DNA from: Acanthosepion lycidas
Taxonomy: Eukaryota; Mollusca; Cephalopoda; Sepiida; Sepiidae
Direction: 5' to 3'
DNA: 64,000 bases
NCBI GenBank assembly: GCA_963932145.1
Contig: OZ010588.1
Span: forward strand, 102,556,012-102,620,011
How positions within the stretch are numbered: the first letter of the stretch is position 1; the number at the start of each line of letters is the position of its first letter. Made by a program: the position numbers and the translations under genes. Of this stretch, positions 11,111 through 21,779 are shown piece by piece. The notes beneath the pieces are model-generated. The model did no database searches. It had not been told where the DNA came from and saw only the letters and a program-made list of their open reading frames with translations.

Positions 11111-11252
11111 CCTCCATGTTTCTTTCACTCCCAGTCACCCTTTGAATCCTAGTGCTTCGGTTGGGGTGAAATGATTGTTAAAATACATGTCAATTAAATC
11201 TTACTCTCCTCTCGGAACTTTTAGCTCTCAGCTTCAGAAAATCCCAATATTA

Positions 11253-11344
11253 GGTGACCCGTCTGGGTATGGACCAGGCTGAACGTTGCTTAACTTCGTT
11301 GATCGTACGAGAACCTACGTTTCAACGTGATATGGTCGTAAGCC
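11253..11344 (-). pseudogene. 5S rRNA-derived pseudogene, copy A
   Basis: On the minus strand this reads like a mollusc 5S: GGCTTACGACCATATCACG, the TCTCGTACGATC block, AGTTAAGCAACG (A-box region) and GGGTCACC near the 3' end. The last part of the 5S 3' half is missing or diverged. Not a functional rRNA gene. Confidence 0.75.
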
Positions 11345-11368
11345 ATACCAATCGCAAATCCAAGTTTA

Positions 11369-11475
11369 CAGCACCTAGTATTCCCAACGGGCACCCAACT
11401 ACTGACCTGACTGGACGTTGCTTAACTCTGGTGATCGTAAGAGAAACGGTGTTTCAACGTGGTATGGCTGTAAAC
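11369..11475 (-). pseudogene. 5S rRNA-derived pseudogene, copy B
   Basis: Nearly full length on the minus strand: the 5' block CAGCCATACCACGTTGAAAC, AGAGTTAAGCAACGTCC, then GTTGGGAATAC and AGGTGCTG at the 3' end, which matches the 5S 3' terminus. There are deletions in the C-box region. Confidence 0.8.
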
Positions 11476-11500
11476 CACACCAATCACACATCCAAGCTTA

Positions 11501-11566
11501 CCACAACTGATATTCCCAAACGGTCACCCATCTATGTACTGACCAGGATTGACGTTGCTTAACTCG
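11501..11566 (-). pseudogene. 5S rRNA-derived pseudogene, copy C (3' half only)
   Basis: Minus strand: GTTAAGCAACGTCAATCC, TGGGTGACCG (C-box region) and TTGGGAATATCAG. The 5' half is absent. Confidence 0.75.
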
Positions 11567-11761
11567 TCATTTCACTCGTTAACTTCAACCTCCTTGCATG
11601 CTGTTCTTTTTATTGCACTCCCTGTTTCTTTCACTCCCAGTCACCCTTTGAATCCTAGTGCTTTGGTTGGGGTGAAATGATTTTTTAAAAATACATGTCA
11701 AACTAAATCTTACTCTCCTCTCGGAACTTTTAACTCTCAGCTTCGGCAAATCCCAATATTA

Positions 11762-11852
11762 GGTGACCCATCTAGGTATTGACCAGGCTGAACGTTGCTT
11801 AACTTCGTTGATCGCACGAGAAACTCTGTTTCAACGTGATATGGTCGTAGGC
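11762..11852 (-). pseudogene. 5S rRNA-derived pseudogene, copy D
   Basis: Duplicate of copy A in the second segment, sharing its 3' deletion (GGGTCACCTAATATTGGG). Confidence 0.75.
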
Positions 11853-11878
11853 CAATCAAATCACACATCCAAGCTTAC

Positions 11879-11990
11879 CACACCTTATATTCCCAAACGG
11901 TCACCCATTTAGGTAATAACCGGAATTGACGTTGCTTAACTTAAGCAATCGTACGAGAACCGGTGTTTCAAAGTGATATGGACATAAGTC
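11879..11990 (-). pseudogene. 5S rRNA-derived pseudogene, copy E
   Basis: Near full length. Minus strand has CACTTTGAAACACCGGTTCT, CGTACGATTGC, AGTTAAGCAACG, TGGGTGACCG and TTGGGAATATAAGGTGTG. This is the best overall match to 5S order and length (about 112 nt against about 120). Confidence 0.8.
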
Positions 11991-12017
11991 ATACTACCCA
12001 CACTCCCAAGCTTTTAG

Positions 12018-12114
12018 CAGTTGGTATTCCCAAGTGGTCATCCATCTAGGTACGGACCAGGCTCGACATTTAACATCCTTGAACCGGTGTTTCAACACGA
12101 TCTAGACGTAAGCC
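12018..12114 (-). pseudogene. 5S rRNA-derived pseudogene, copy F
   Basis: The 3' half is well kept (GATGACCACTTGGGAATACC). The middle is deleted around the A box. Confidence 0.75.
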
Positions 12115-12904
12115 TAATAATTACTTCGTTCAAATTAGTATTCTTCATTTGTTTAAATAATTTGCTACAGTTTTAAGACAATCTAATTAAAGAGTTTGTT
12201 TTGAACAAAAAACACGACTGAAGATAACATAAAATGTATTCTTTAGCATTCACCAAAATGTTTTTTCGCATGTGTGTTTGAAAGAAAGTCTAAAGATTCC
12301 TAGAAAAAGTTATTTGGTCAAACAAAAGAAAAAGTAACTGTTAGAATGGAATGGGAAATATTTGATACGTTAGGAAAGGGGAAAAAAGCAACACCGTGAA
12401 ATATTTAAAAATAACCTCCCCGTAGTGAACCCTGTCTTTGGACGTTGTAAAGGGTGTACACGTCTCAACAATTCGTAGGACTTTGAAACGATGACGATTA
12501 CTCTCGGACGGGCTGCATGAAAAAAAGAGACTTTGTTGAAGCGAACGCATATAAAAAAAAACGTCTCGTTCAGCATTTACTAAAAATATTTTTATCAATC
12601 TAATGATTACTCGAATGCATTTATTTTACAAAACGTAAGAAACATTAAATTATCACAACGGAACTACCAAATATTGTGTTTGGAAAACAAAAAGAACACA
12701 GGTCAAAATGTTTTGCTGCTTGAACAGCCAAATGCGCTTCAACAGTTCATTGAACATTGAAACGAAAACGATTTCACGAAAGAGTTGCACAAAAATAAAC
12801 ACTATTAAAGGAAATACATAAAAAGATTTTACTGTTATTCAGCTAACACAAACCCAAGATTTTCTCAAGGTAGAGTTACGGAATTAAGTTGTTGTATGAG
12901 CGTA
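12115..12904. other. Unassigned AT-rich sequence, possibly two diverged repeats
   Basis: Lines at about 12,410-12,545 and 12,700-12,800 look faintly alike (GAAACGATGACGATT versus GAAACGAAAACGATT). No coding or RNA signal. Confidence 0.3.
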
Positions 12905-13330
12905 CAACGAGGAGGTTAGTGCAGATTATGTAAGAAAGATAAGGATTGATCCTAGACTTGAGGAGGTTAAAAAATGGAGCCGTCGGGAAAGCTTTTCCTC
13001 AAGAGTCTGTTCTACAAAATAGCCGTTCTTGGAGGAAAACAAAAAACTATCCGATCCTTTCTTACTAATGTAATACAAATGAAATGAGGTCTCAGCTGTG
13101 AAGGTCTGAACTGGTTGAACTAATGATAGCAGCTTCTGAAATAACGATAGAGTAGCAAGAGGCATCCAATGTTTCATCTATTTAGAAAAGGGTTTTAGGG
13201 TGGAAAACAATTCAAGATCGTGTAGACGCTATTGAACTCTGCAATGGTTAGTAACTAAGAATTGGACTGCTCCATCTGGATATGGCAGCTATACTCCAGT
13301 TTTAGTTTAGTCTTAATCTTATAAAGTTAG
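12905..13330. repeat. Dispersed repeat shared with 44.37-44.76 kb
   Basis: Several lines match the 44.4-44.8 kb region in the same order (AAGATAA-GATTGA, AGTCTGTTC-ACAAA, AATAACGATAGAGTAGC, GGATATGGCAG). At both places the antisense YADD-family LINE follows, so it may be part of that LINE or a fixed neighbour. Confidence 0.65.
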
Positions 13331-13384
13331 ATCATAGCGGGAGGATTGAGGCACTTTCTTGAACAGTACAAGCAACCGATAACT

Positions 13385-14540
13385 TTTTAAAGCAATTTAC
13401 CCCAAGCAAGGTGGGAGTGCTACTAGCACGCAAGAGGTTACAGAGGATTGAGGACAAAAGTAAAGAGTCATGATTGATACAGAGAAGGACGGATAACAAG
13501 CTCAGTGTGTCAGATGTCGATTGACATTACATTAAATTTAAAATTTTACCAGCGTTTTACCATTTTACTGAAAATTCAGGCACTCGTTGTGATGATGAAA
13601 TCGCACTAGTTTAGATTTTGTGGTACTGACTGTTACAAACCAGTGATTCCTCTGTTAAAACTCGGTCAGATGTGGCACTGATCATTTATATTTTTGGCGA
13701 TGCAGCCTTACACTGTGTGTATATTTATTAATGATTTGAGTATGTTCTTAGGTAGATGATTCCGGTGGGAGGGGAAATGTGGACGTGGGCTCTTAATTGG
13801 CCTTGTGACAAGGTGGTTAGCTACCTTGACAGAATGTTAGTTAGAAGAGCCGACGTAGACCTGTTAGATTGTCCCACGTTCCACTGGGTAGCCTATACGG
13901 CGGTGAGAAAATGACTGTAGTTGAGATAGCAGATCAGGATCGATAACATTGCATATTCCTCTTTGGATTTTATCAGGAATCTCTAAATATATAACAGAAA
14001 CTCTACACCATTTTTAACAGCAGTAATCTAAGCGTTGAAAAATGATAGATTTATGTAAGATAGATTCGGGAGAGAAAAGTTTACAGAGTAAACCAACGGT
14101 CCTAGTATCAGACAAAGCAATTTATTCAATATAATCATTCCCGTTCATGTCAGAGGTGAAGGCGCAATGAGTCACTTTCCTGGAGGTTAGCCTCAACCAT
14201 GCTGAGTGAAGACAGAAAATAGGCTCTGACATGAAGAATACAGAGCACTTTCGTTTTGAAGGCGTGAAAAATTAACAAGCCATTCCTTGCTCCAGTTAAC
14301 AACAAAATTTAGGTCATTTCAGACCATTAAGGTGATTTTTAGATCGGCTGTCAAGTTTCCCTTATTGAACCGATCTGACAGAAGTAAATAGCTGTGTCAT
14401 CAGCATAAATACCGAGTTAAGAATGATGTCATCAGAAAGGATATTGACAAAAATTAAGAATTACGTAGATCCAAGGATAGAGCCTTGGGGGGGACTCCTG
14501 CATTAATGCAAAAAGATCTTGAAGAATAGCCGTTCAAGAC
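13385..14540 (-). mobile_element. Antisense YADD-family LINE relic with RT active-site region
   Basis: The 3' block is at about 13,395-13,445. The 13,940-14,130 part matches 5,470-5,640. The RT region at 14,280-14,520 reads on the minus strand through an IYADD-like box (complement of GTCATCAGCATAAAT at about 14,398) and a GSILGS-like stretch. A block at about 13,660-13,900 has no counterpart in the other copies and may be a further insertion. Confidence 0.65.
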
Positions 14541-14544
14541 AACA

Positions 14545-15083
14545 TTCATTTCACAGACAAAAAAAGACACAGAACAAAGTGTAAGATAGTGAAATATTCT
14601 TAGACAAATGTTTCTTTCTTTGGGTTTTTTTTTTTTTTTGTTGTTTTTTATGGGTTGGCATTATCTGGCAGTACCTGGGAAATAGTCAGATGAATCAAGG
14701 GAAATAGATTTCTTAAAATACCAGTTCATTCTTTCGAGAAAAACATCATTTGCGGCCTGTGTTACAGATTAGACTCGATAAGCAATTCATCTACAAGCAA
14801 AACATCTTCCCCATATATACTTCGAAAGCCACTTAGTAATGGTTTTATAATAAGCTTCAAGCTAATCGAATGGCCTTCTAAAATCGTCTGACCTAAATAG
14901 AATCGAATATTTCTGGCATGAACTGAGAATCATTGTACATAAACAGAAGCCATCGAATATGAATGAATTGGAAGGATTCTGCGTCGATGAATTGACGATA
15001 ATACCGGCTGAGATATGCAGAAGCCGTATCGAGAGCTACGAAACAAATCTGATAGCAGAGATCGAGAAAAAAAAGGCTTCAAC
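14545..15083. other. Unassigned
   Basis: Contains a T-rich run near 14,628. A short open frame on plus at 14,959-15,156 looks like chance, since it runs into the mariner terminal repeat. Confidence 0.4.
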
Positions 15084-15085
15084 TA

Positions 15086-15952
15086 CACGATGCAATGGCG
15101 AAACTGACGCCATTTTATATTTTTTAATTTCGCGCATGCGCGTCGTTTGTTTTTGATTTGTCGACTGCACAATATAATAGGGTCAGTTGGGCACCATGTG
15201 TAAAAAAAACACCATGACGCAATTTACTCAGCCAGAAATTTAGAAACGGCATGCTGTACTGCATGGCATTCTCGCCGGAAGCTCTAATACACACATTTAA
15301 ATGATTTTTTGTGTCAATCTGAAGACAGTGCACATAATTCGGAAGGAGTTGGATGAGTCTAATAGTGATTACGAAGGTGTTTTAAGTGATCACTAGTGAT
15401 GGCGACGTTATGCCTCCATTCACCTTCCAGCAGGACCTGACTCAACACGGAGGCCTATATCAAGTCCCTTGAGGAGGTTGTGCTACCTTGGGTCAAGAAG
15501 GAACACCCTATGTCTGGCAACAGGACTCTGCACCATGCCACACAAGCAGGAGAACCGAGTCATGTCTGTCAGATTGTTTCTACAACCATATACCCACTTA
15601 CATCTGGCCACATAATTCCCTAGACTGCAGCCCCCTTATTTATTATGTGAGGGGCGCAGTTGAGTGAAAAACCAGCAAAAACTTCTTGTAACACCAAAGA
15701 TGAACTGAAAAGCAAGGATTATGGCAGCATTCACCAACATCACCAAGGAGACTGTCCAGAACAGATGCAGGAGATTCCGAAGTTGTCTGGGGGCAGTGGT
15801 TAAAGCTAGTGGCGATGTTATTGAATAAATTTACTCTTTAGTATTTCAAGATATTTTTTGCGTAATTTTAGTAAACGTATCTGTTAAAATGAGATGTCAG
15901 TTTTATTTTCATTTTAGAATCATTTAGACGGCAATTTATCCATCGCACCCTG
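15086..15952 (+). mobile_element. Mariner-type transposon copy 1 (DD37D-like), internally deleted
   Basis: The ends match as inverted repeats (right end reads GACGGCAATTTATCCATCGC; the left end is a diverged version), with TA duplications at 15,084-15,085 and 15,953-15,954. The N-terminal DNA-binding start (MTQFTQPEI...KRHAV) is at about 15,214. A large internal deletion follows, then a catalytic segment WQQDSAPCHTSRRT near 15,520 and NS-DC-PL-YY near 15,620. In this copy the third catalytic position of the PLDYY box reads isoleucine. The first Asp of the triad lies in the deleted part. Dead. Confidence 0.85.
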
Positions 15953-15989
15953 TAGACATTAACTGAGAGGATCGAACATATAATTATTA

Positions 15990-16285
15990 CAATAAAATAT
16001 GAATCAATATAGAAATAAAATGTGGGACAATATAGGAGTAAATTTGAATCATTATAGATAATAAAATATGGATCATTATTGAAATAATATATGGATCAAT
16101 ATAGAAATAAAATATGGATCACTATAGAAATAATATATGGATAACCATAGACGTAAAATATGGATCAATATACATTTAAAATATGATACGCTATAGATAT
16201 AAAATATTAATCACTGTAGAAATAATATATGATTCACAATAATAATGAAATAGAGGTTACTATAGAAATAAAATAGTAATATTCT
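15990..16285. repeat. 23-bp AT-rich minisatellite
   Basis: About 12 units like AAATATGGATCAATATAGAA+ATA with a regular 23-bp period. Divergence rises to the right. Confidence 0.85.
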
Positions 16286-16474
16286 CGGAAATTTCAAAAC
16301 TGTTTAAACTGTTTCACTAACGATAACTGAGTCAATGGCTGTCTTCTATGTGCGTGTCTGTTCAGTACGTAGGAGATCATGACTGCCATAACTTCCTATC
16401 CTGTGTAACTCAGCAATTGTTGTCTATTTACTATCTAACGTATTCTATCTTCTCTCATCTAAGCTATTTTCTAT

Positions 16475-16723
16475 TTCTTCTATCCCTCTTGCCTTGAGTA
16501 TATCCTGCGTGTGTCAAATCTTCCATGCCTTCATTTCTTCGTCTTTATTTCTGTGCCAGAAATCCCAACTGATTGTAATGTCGTTTATGTTTCCATTTTC
16601 TTTAAAACTTCCTCATTGCTTACATGATATTCTCAACGTCTTTCTGCATAACCAAATCTCTGTTGCCTTTGAAAGTATCCTCTTCATCCCTGGGGAAATT
16701 GTCCATCATTAAGTCATGTACAG
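16475..16723 (-). mobile_element. RTE-like LINE relic (left part of LTR insertion target)
   Basis: Minus-strand match to the RTE C-terminal block (lines CCTTGAGTATATCCTG, TTTCCATTTTCTTTAAAAC, TCCTCTTCATC). It stops exactly where the LTR begins at 16,724. Confidence 0.65.
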
Positions 16724-17186
16724 TGTAGCAAATAAATAAATGAGGGGGTAAAAAATCAAGGGTGGCGTTCGCTGGCAGACTGACTCTTTTTCTTCTTCCT
16801 CACTCGCCTAAAGGAAATAGATTCCGCGGCTCTATTTCTTCGCCACTTCACACTGGGCACTTTTTAGTTGACAAAGTCAATCGCATCTCTTTCACTTTCT
16901 TTTTTTCCTGTCAATCCACTCGTCAGACTAGCAAATGTAATCCGCCCCCGCCCCACAAAACATGCCCCCGTCGCTCTTAGCATCTCGCTTTTTATATCTC
17001 CTCAAGCAGGCCAGAATTTGCATATGTGCAAATCCCGTCTCGTAGAGACGAGACAAGCACTCATAAATTGAGCCCCCAAGAGCGGCCATATTTTCTTTTC
17101 AGCACTTTGCACGCCAGACAGGTCTGTGTTCGTTTCGATCTACGGGGTAAGCCATTTCTTTCGTCACAACACATATTACTACTACA
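16724..17186 (-). mobile_element. 3' LTR of a minus-strand LTR retrotransposon (463 bp)
   Basis: Read on the minus strand it starts TGTAGTAGTAATATG at 17,186 and ends TTTGCTACA at 16,724, so its termini are the inverted TGTAG/CTACA. A polypurine tract AGTGGGGAG (complement of 17,187-17,195) abuts it, as expected for a 3' LTR. It contains a TATA box and an AT-rich 3' end. No second LTR is seen on the other side: the element is 5' truncated. Confidence 0.8.
16988..16998 (-). promoter_or_regulatory. Probable LTR TATA box
   Basis: GATATAAAAAG on the minus strand, about 190 bp into the LTR, a plausible U3 promoter position. Confidence 0.5.
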
Positions 17187-17198
17187 CTCCCCACTGAT

Positions 17199-19110
17199 TT
17201 AATGATCACACATGATACAACCAGAGGGCGGTCTCTTGCGTCGTATGCTTCTTTGCAGGGGTATAGTCACAGGGTTTTCATCAGACAAGTCATCAGAAGA
17301 AGAGGTGTTGGCTGTATCTTTCCCTGCCGCTATAACCTGCATTTTCCTGGCAGTTGTAACACTTTCACTCTCTGAAGACATGTCAAAGCAGTCCGTCGTA
17401 GAGCCTGGTCCAATTATAGGCCGTAGATCTTCAACATGGCCAGGCATTCCGTAATCAAGACATTCTGCGCGCTAGTAACTCCGGTGACACGCCCAACCAT
17501 ATATTTTTTTGTGCATCACCCATGGGGGACCTTTACCCACACTTGATCGCCTGTTTTGAAGACAGCCCGCCGTTGGTCAGGTGCCGGTGCTGACATTCCA
17601 TCAATCCCTTTCAGCCGTATTCGATACGATGAATCATATAGGCTGGTGCCGTAGTGGAGGATATGTCATCCTTTGGAGCGACGTTGTGCCAATACACTGC
17701 TTCTGATATAGCACACTGTCTTCTGGCGGCGATCCTTTTCACAGTTCTCTGGCATCGCTCGATGATGCTGTTACCCGAGGGAACGTGCGCACAACGGAAT
17801 CGGTGTCGGCTCACCACTCGTTCAGGAAATTCTTAAACAAGCTTCTGCGAAAGGCGATGTCGTTATCCGTCAAAATTTCAGGTTCTGGTAAAGGTTCCAA
17901 TAGACTCATTGAAGGGATTCCTGGTAGCCCATGCCTTAAACAAATACAAAAAAAAAATTACTCACAACTACAGCTCACACATTACGAAGAGCATTATCTA
18001 TGTAAAATGTGTGTGACCTTAGAGGGTTTTTTTTCTTTATTTACAAAAATGCTCAGTGGAAAATGTCATGTAGCCAGGGGCCCCGTTCGCAAAACAGTAC
18101 TTTCAGCAGGCTAACATTTACTGCATCCTGTCGGTGAGACGTCGTCATATGGTAAACCGAGTGGGGCCGCAATCAATTAATGTCAAAAAATGGGCTCCCT
18201 TATAATGGGTAATGTCCATCGCTATCCGGTGCCATTTCTCTTCAACATGCAGAGCACACCCTATGGCCAGTGCACAGGTGATGGGTTGATTGACCCACAT
18301 TCCTCGCACTCCCTGACGACCGGTTCTCACAGTTGCCTTGAACACTGCAGGATTAATCTGCTTTACAAAATAGAGTGTCTGTCTCGCACCAGGACGACCG
18401 TTCTGTCGATTTGTAGTTCTGATTTGGTCAAACCCTACCGAGCTCACGGATGCAGTGCAAGTAGGCTTTACAGGCTTAGTGTTCCTCCTAATTGCATCAG
18501 TCCATCTCTGGCACACCCTCGTCTTGTCGATCTGCTTTGTTTTGGCTAGATTTAACCAAGGTCACATCCTTCAATAACGTACATTCATTCACCAGTTTCA
18601 TCAGCGTGTCGAGCCGTCGTCGGATGAGCATCTCGCTCCTGCTTTTGTTCGAACTCTGGCCTTCCCGTGACGGTGTCTGACACCCATTTATGGACATAAG
18701 CGGAATCTGTGAACAGGTGCAAAGTAGTCGCATTCAAGAGGATTGCCAAATTCACCGTTTTAATAAGGGCATCAAGTTCTGCAAGCTTAATATGTCTTTT
18801 TCTGGCTGTAACCAACAGGCAGCCTCTATGACGGTCCCACCACATTGCAACGACACGCCGGTAGCAAGAGAGCTTGCGTCGACCCATACACCGAAGTCTT
18901 GACCATCGACACACCATTTGCCCCGTGCGGGGTCCTCCTTGTCACTCTGGTGAGAACTTCCTTGATCATAATGTTGAGAGGGTCATCGTCAACTTTGTCT
19001 TCCCAACCAGCAGTAACCTCGCACGCTTGATGAAGACCACAGCCACACAAAGCCATCCACTCACAGGAAGAGGTCCAATCAGATTGTCGCATAACGAGAA
19101 TACGTTGCGT
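17199..19110 (-). pseudogene. LTR retrotransposon pol: RNase H and integrase, broken
   Basis: Read on the minus strand from 19,110 down. An RNase H region (about 18,915-18,590) has AELDALIKTVNLAI and HLFTDSAYVHKWVSDT, including the catalytic-type TDS. A linker (about 18,590-18,290) precedes the integrase core, which begins WHRIAMDITHYKGAHFLTLI (first Asp) at about 18,230-18,160. After an insertion it resumes with HRFRCAHVPSGNSIIERCQR (Glu in IIER) at about 17,810-17,745. The tail ends at 17,199 just before the polypurine tract. I judge it Ty3/Gypsy-like from the integrase wording. RT, protease and gag are missing. Frameshifts and the insertion make it dead. Confidence 0.8.
17885..18075 (+). 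mobile_element. LINE 3' tail inserted in the integrase region
   Basis: This segment is the inverted counterpart of 19,515-19,700 (shared TCATTGAAGGGATTCCTGG, CTCACACATTACGAAGAGCAT, AAAATGCTCAGTGGAAAATG). It interrupts the integrase reading. In its plus frame it encodes GKGSNRLIEGIPGSPCLKQI, the end of a LINE ORF, followed by its 3' UTR. Confidence 0.7.
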
Positions 19111-19250
19111 CAGCATATCCAGGATTGCTCTATTATATCTTTTTTATAATTTATAGTTAGTCCTTTCTTCTCGCTTTCCTTTAAAAGGTTAAATATATTC
19201 AGATAGTCTCTTTCCTTTGCAATCTGAAACTGCATGAATGCATTAAGATG
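19110..19250 (-). mobile_element. RTE-like LINE relic (right part of LTR insertion target)
   Basis: Minus-strand frame has NLLKESEKKGLTINYKK, equal to the segment after the RT active site in the 10.7 kb copy. With 16,475-16,723 it brackets the LTR element. About 200 bp of LINE between the two points is missing. Confidence 0.6.
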
Positions 19251-19284
19251 AGAGTATCGGAAAGGTAAAATAGTGGAAACATCA

Positions 19285-19455
19285 TCAACATTATTATTAT
19301 TATCATCATCATCATCGTCATTATTATCATCATCATCATCATCATTATTATTATCTTTATTATCATCATCATCATCATCATTATTATTATCTTTATTATC
19401 ATCATCATTATTATCACCATCATCATCATTATCATCGTTATTATTATTATTTCGT
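19285..19455. repeat. Compound (ATC)n/(ATT)n microsatellite
   Basis: Runs of ATC and ATT trinucleotides in blocks. They create spurious poly-Asp/Asn and poly-Ser frames. Confidence 0.95.
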
Positions 19456-19514
19456 TTGATTTCTGTTGTATTCATATTTTCTTTCGGATCCCAACCTAAA
19501 ACCGAAGGTAAGAA

Positions 19515-20230
19515 ATGGCTTCATGACATTTTCCACTGAGCATTTTTGTAAATAAAGAACAAAAAAACTATAAGGTTACACACATTTTACATGCTCTTCG
19601 TAATGTGTGAGCTGTACTTGTGAGTAAAAACGTTTTATATTTGTTTAAGACATGGGCTACCAGGAATCCCTTCAATGAGTCTATCGGAACCTTTACCAAT
19701 CAATCCGAGGGCTCCATCTACAACTGGAATTATGGATGTCATCATGTGCCCCAGTTTTTAGATTTCAACTCCAAGATACTTGTATCTTGATGATTTTTGA
19801 AGATCTTAAAAGATGCATTACAATCTGCAGGGGCTGCCATGTCAATAAGAAAGTACACTCTGTGTTTGTGTTCTTTGATCACAATGTCTGGGAGATTAGC
19901 TTTGATTGTTCCGTCTGTGTGTATTGTAAAGTCCCATAAAATTGTTACTATCTATAACTGATTCTGGGTAATGTTTATACGGGTTTCTTGCAGTTTCTTT
20001 CCCGTAAATGTTGCATATTTTTCAATGCAGATATTACCCTACTCTGTCATGACGAGTTTTATATTCAGTTTGAGCTAACACTGCACCTGATACAAGATGG
20101 TTAATTGCTTGTGGATATTTACTACAGAATCTTCATTTGGGTCAACACAGTTTTTCAGAATGTGCATTTGGTAATTTCTAGTTAGCAAGCATTGGTCCAG
20201 TGCAGCATAAAAAGAATAAAAACTTTGGTT
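19515..20230 (-). pseudogene. LINE C-terminal region with possible restriction-like endonuclease motif
   Basis: Minus-strand reading gives ILWDFTIHTDGTIKANLPDI, then a run ending FLIDMAAPAD, then GKGSDRLIEGIPGS and 3' UTR to 19,515. The PD ... D spacing (PDI followed by IDMA) resembles the restriction-like endonuclease at the C-terminus of R2/R4/Dong-type LINEs. I assign that by pattern only. The upstream part (19,990-20,230) is too decayed to read. Confidence 0.55.
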
Positions 20231-20447
20231 TCAGCTTTTAACCCTTCATTACGTAAGCCCTATTGAGTAGACATCTCTATTTGCTTAATATAGAAATAAA
20301 AATTAATGTCTACCGGCCTAGATTTCGAACGTTTTTTACTGAAGAAAATTAGCCTTCTGACAGGAATCGAAAGTGTATTCTGCTTTTAATATACAAGGTG
20401 AACTGACGATTATTGAAGACTATTTTGAAATTTGAAAAGTACAGGAA

Positions 20448-20735
20448 GCACGGTGGAGTGCTGGATAGTGACACGTATAAGGAAATCGGAAAGCCGAGTT
20501 CAAATTCAGTCGAATTCATTACGTTCACTTACACTTGAGAAAGGTATGAATCCTCTGCTTCTCCCCTAGCTATGGGCATTTAGCAGGATAGACCGGGTTC
20601 TATAGCCTTGGCTAGCAACTGGTCTACCTCAAAAAGAAATGGCAACCTACTGCAGGAAAAAATCTGCCTCGTTAGTCATCTGTCGAAAGATACATGATCG
20701 CCTAAGCGTGTATCACACATGACACATAACTGTCT
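20448..20735 (+). mobile_element. tRNA-derived SINE, copy 1
   Basis: The head has an A-box-like ACGGTGGAGTGCTGGATAG and a B-box-like GAGTTCAAATTC. The body is shared with 32.4 kb (CATTCACTTAC, TATAGCCTTGG, GAAATGGCAACCTACTG, GATACATGATCGCC). It resembles cephalopod tRNA SINEs in design. The exact family is not known to me. Confidence 0.8.
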
Positions 20736-20739
20736 GACT

Positions 20740-20998
20740 GACTTTCTAGTCAATTCCATTACATTCACTTACGTGCTAATACCCTTGGGAAAGGTATTAA
20801 TCCTCTTCGTCTCCCCTCCTCTAGTTATGGGTAAATAGCGGGGCACCCCGGGTTCTATAGCCTTGGCTGGAAACTGATCTACCATAGAAAGAAATGGCAA
20901 CCTACTGTGGGAAAAAATCTGCCTCGTCAGTCAGGTATCGAAAGATACATGATCGCCTAAGGGTGTATCACGTATGGCACATAACTAACTGACTGAAG
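20740..20998 (+). mobile_element. tRNA-derived SINE, 5'-truncated copy in tandem
   Basis: Same body as the preceding SINE, lacking the tRNA head, starting at the CATTACATTCACTTACGTG line. Head-to-tail with copy 1, so either a tandem duplication or a targeted insertion. Confidence 0.8.
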
Positions 20999-20999
20999 G

Positions 21000-21779
21000 T
21001 ACACGAGGATGCGTGAATAAAATCCTAAGGTAAGCACTATCAAGTGGAACAATGCGCTATTTCCCTAGGTAGGCTATTTTTTACGCTAATAAATATTGAT
21101 CGGACCGTTCCCAGATTGACGTCGTGTGTGTCACTAAATTCTTGAGAGTGGTTGGTTAATCGGAAATCGGTTTTACCCGCAAGCATGTGCAACGAGAAAG
21201 CATCCGCAAATGAAAAGCTTTCAGCGATTGGTTTGAGCCGATGAGGAAAGACAAGTACGAACTGCACATGTCAAAATGAAATTATATTCACCACTCTAAG
21301 AATTCTCTTGGTAACAGGTCATCTATCCACCCTGCCACTCCCATAAAATGCCGTTCTCTGAGCTCGATCACTGGGCTTCTTGAATAAACAAATTCAAAAT
21401 ATAACGACGCGGAAAGGACATCCTATTTACACACGTCGACGGCCAGTGCCTGTCAAGGCTAACAATAAGTGTAACAGTTTATGACAAAGTCGTTTTGTCC
21501 TAGCTGTTATAAGAAAGCTGTTTGCAGACCAGAGCATACGTACACACCAATTTTATTCTCTGACAGCTACATGCCAGGGACGGAAAATTTGGTTGTAGTA
21601 GCCGGACATATTAAATATTTAGACGTACTCATGCATATTTTGTTTTTATTAATGTTCACCGTATATAAGGACCAAGAGCCATTTGAGATAGAGAATTATA
21701 GAATAAGTTTCTTGTATGAGCGGTAAGAGAAAGAGGTGCAGTTTATGAGAACAGAATAAGAAACATAACGATTAAACCT
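21000..21779. other. Unassigned, with two unrecognised short open frames
   Basis: Open frames at 21,040-21,267 (minus) and 21,481-21,726 (plus) show no motif. Nothing else is seen. Confidence 0.35.

Larger units (their letters stand above)
11080..12114. repeat. Two tandem segments of about 0.5 kb containing 5S-like units
   Basis: The block at about 11,080-11,560 is repeated at about 11,580-12,114 with an offset near 506 bp (shared TCACTCCCAGTCACCC, GGTTGGGGTGAAATGATT, TTAGGTGACCC). Each segment carries three 5S-derived units, so the six copies arose partly by segmental duplication. Confidence 0.8.

Noticed and set aside
11253-12114. Functional 5S rRNA genes
   Set aside because: Every copy has deletions or substitutions in the internal promoter or termini, so they are called pseudogenes.
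19110-19475. Poly-Asp/Asn protein on the minus strand
   Set aside because: Trinucleotide ATC/ATT microsatellite fused by chance to an RTE-like LINE relic.
20448-20735. Functional tRNA gene at the SINE head
   Set aside because: A- and B-box-like strings are present but no cloverleaf with paired acceptor arms could be drawn, and the body is a shared SINE.
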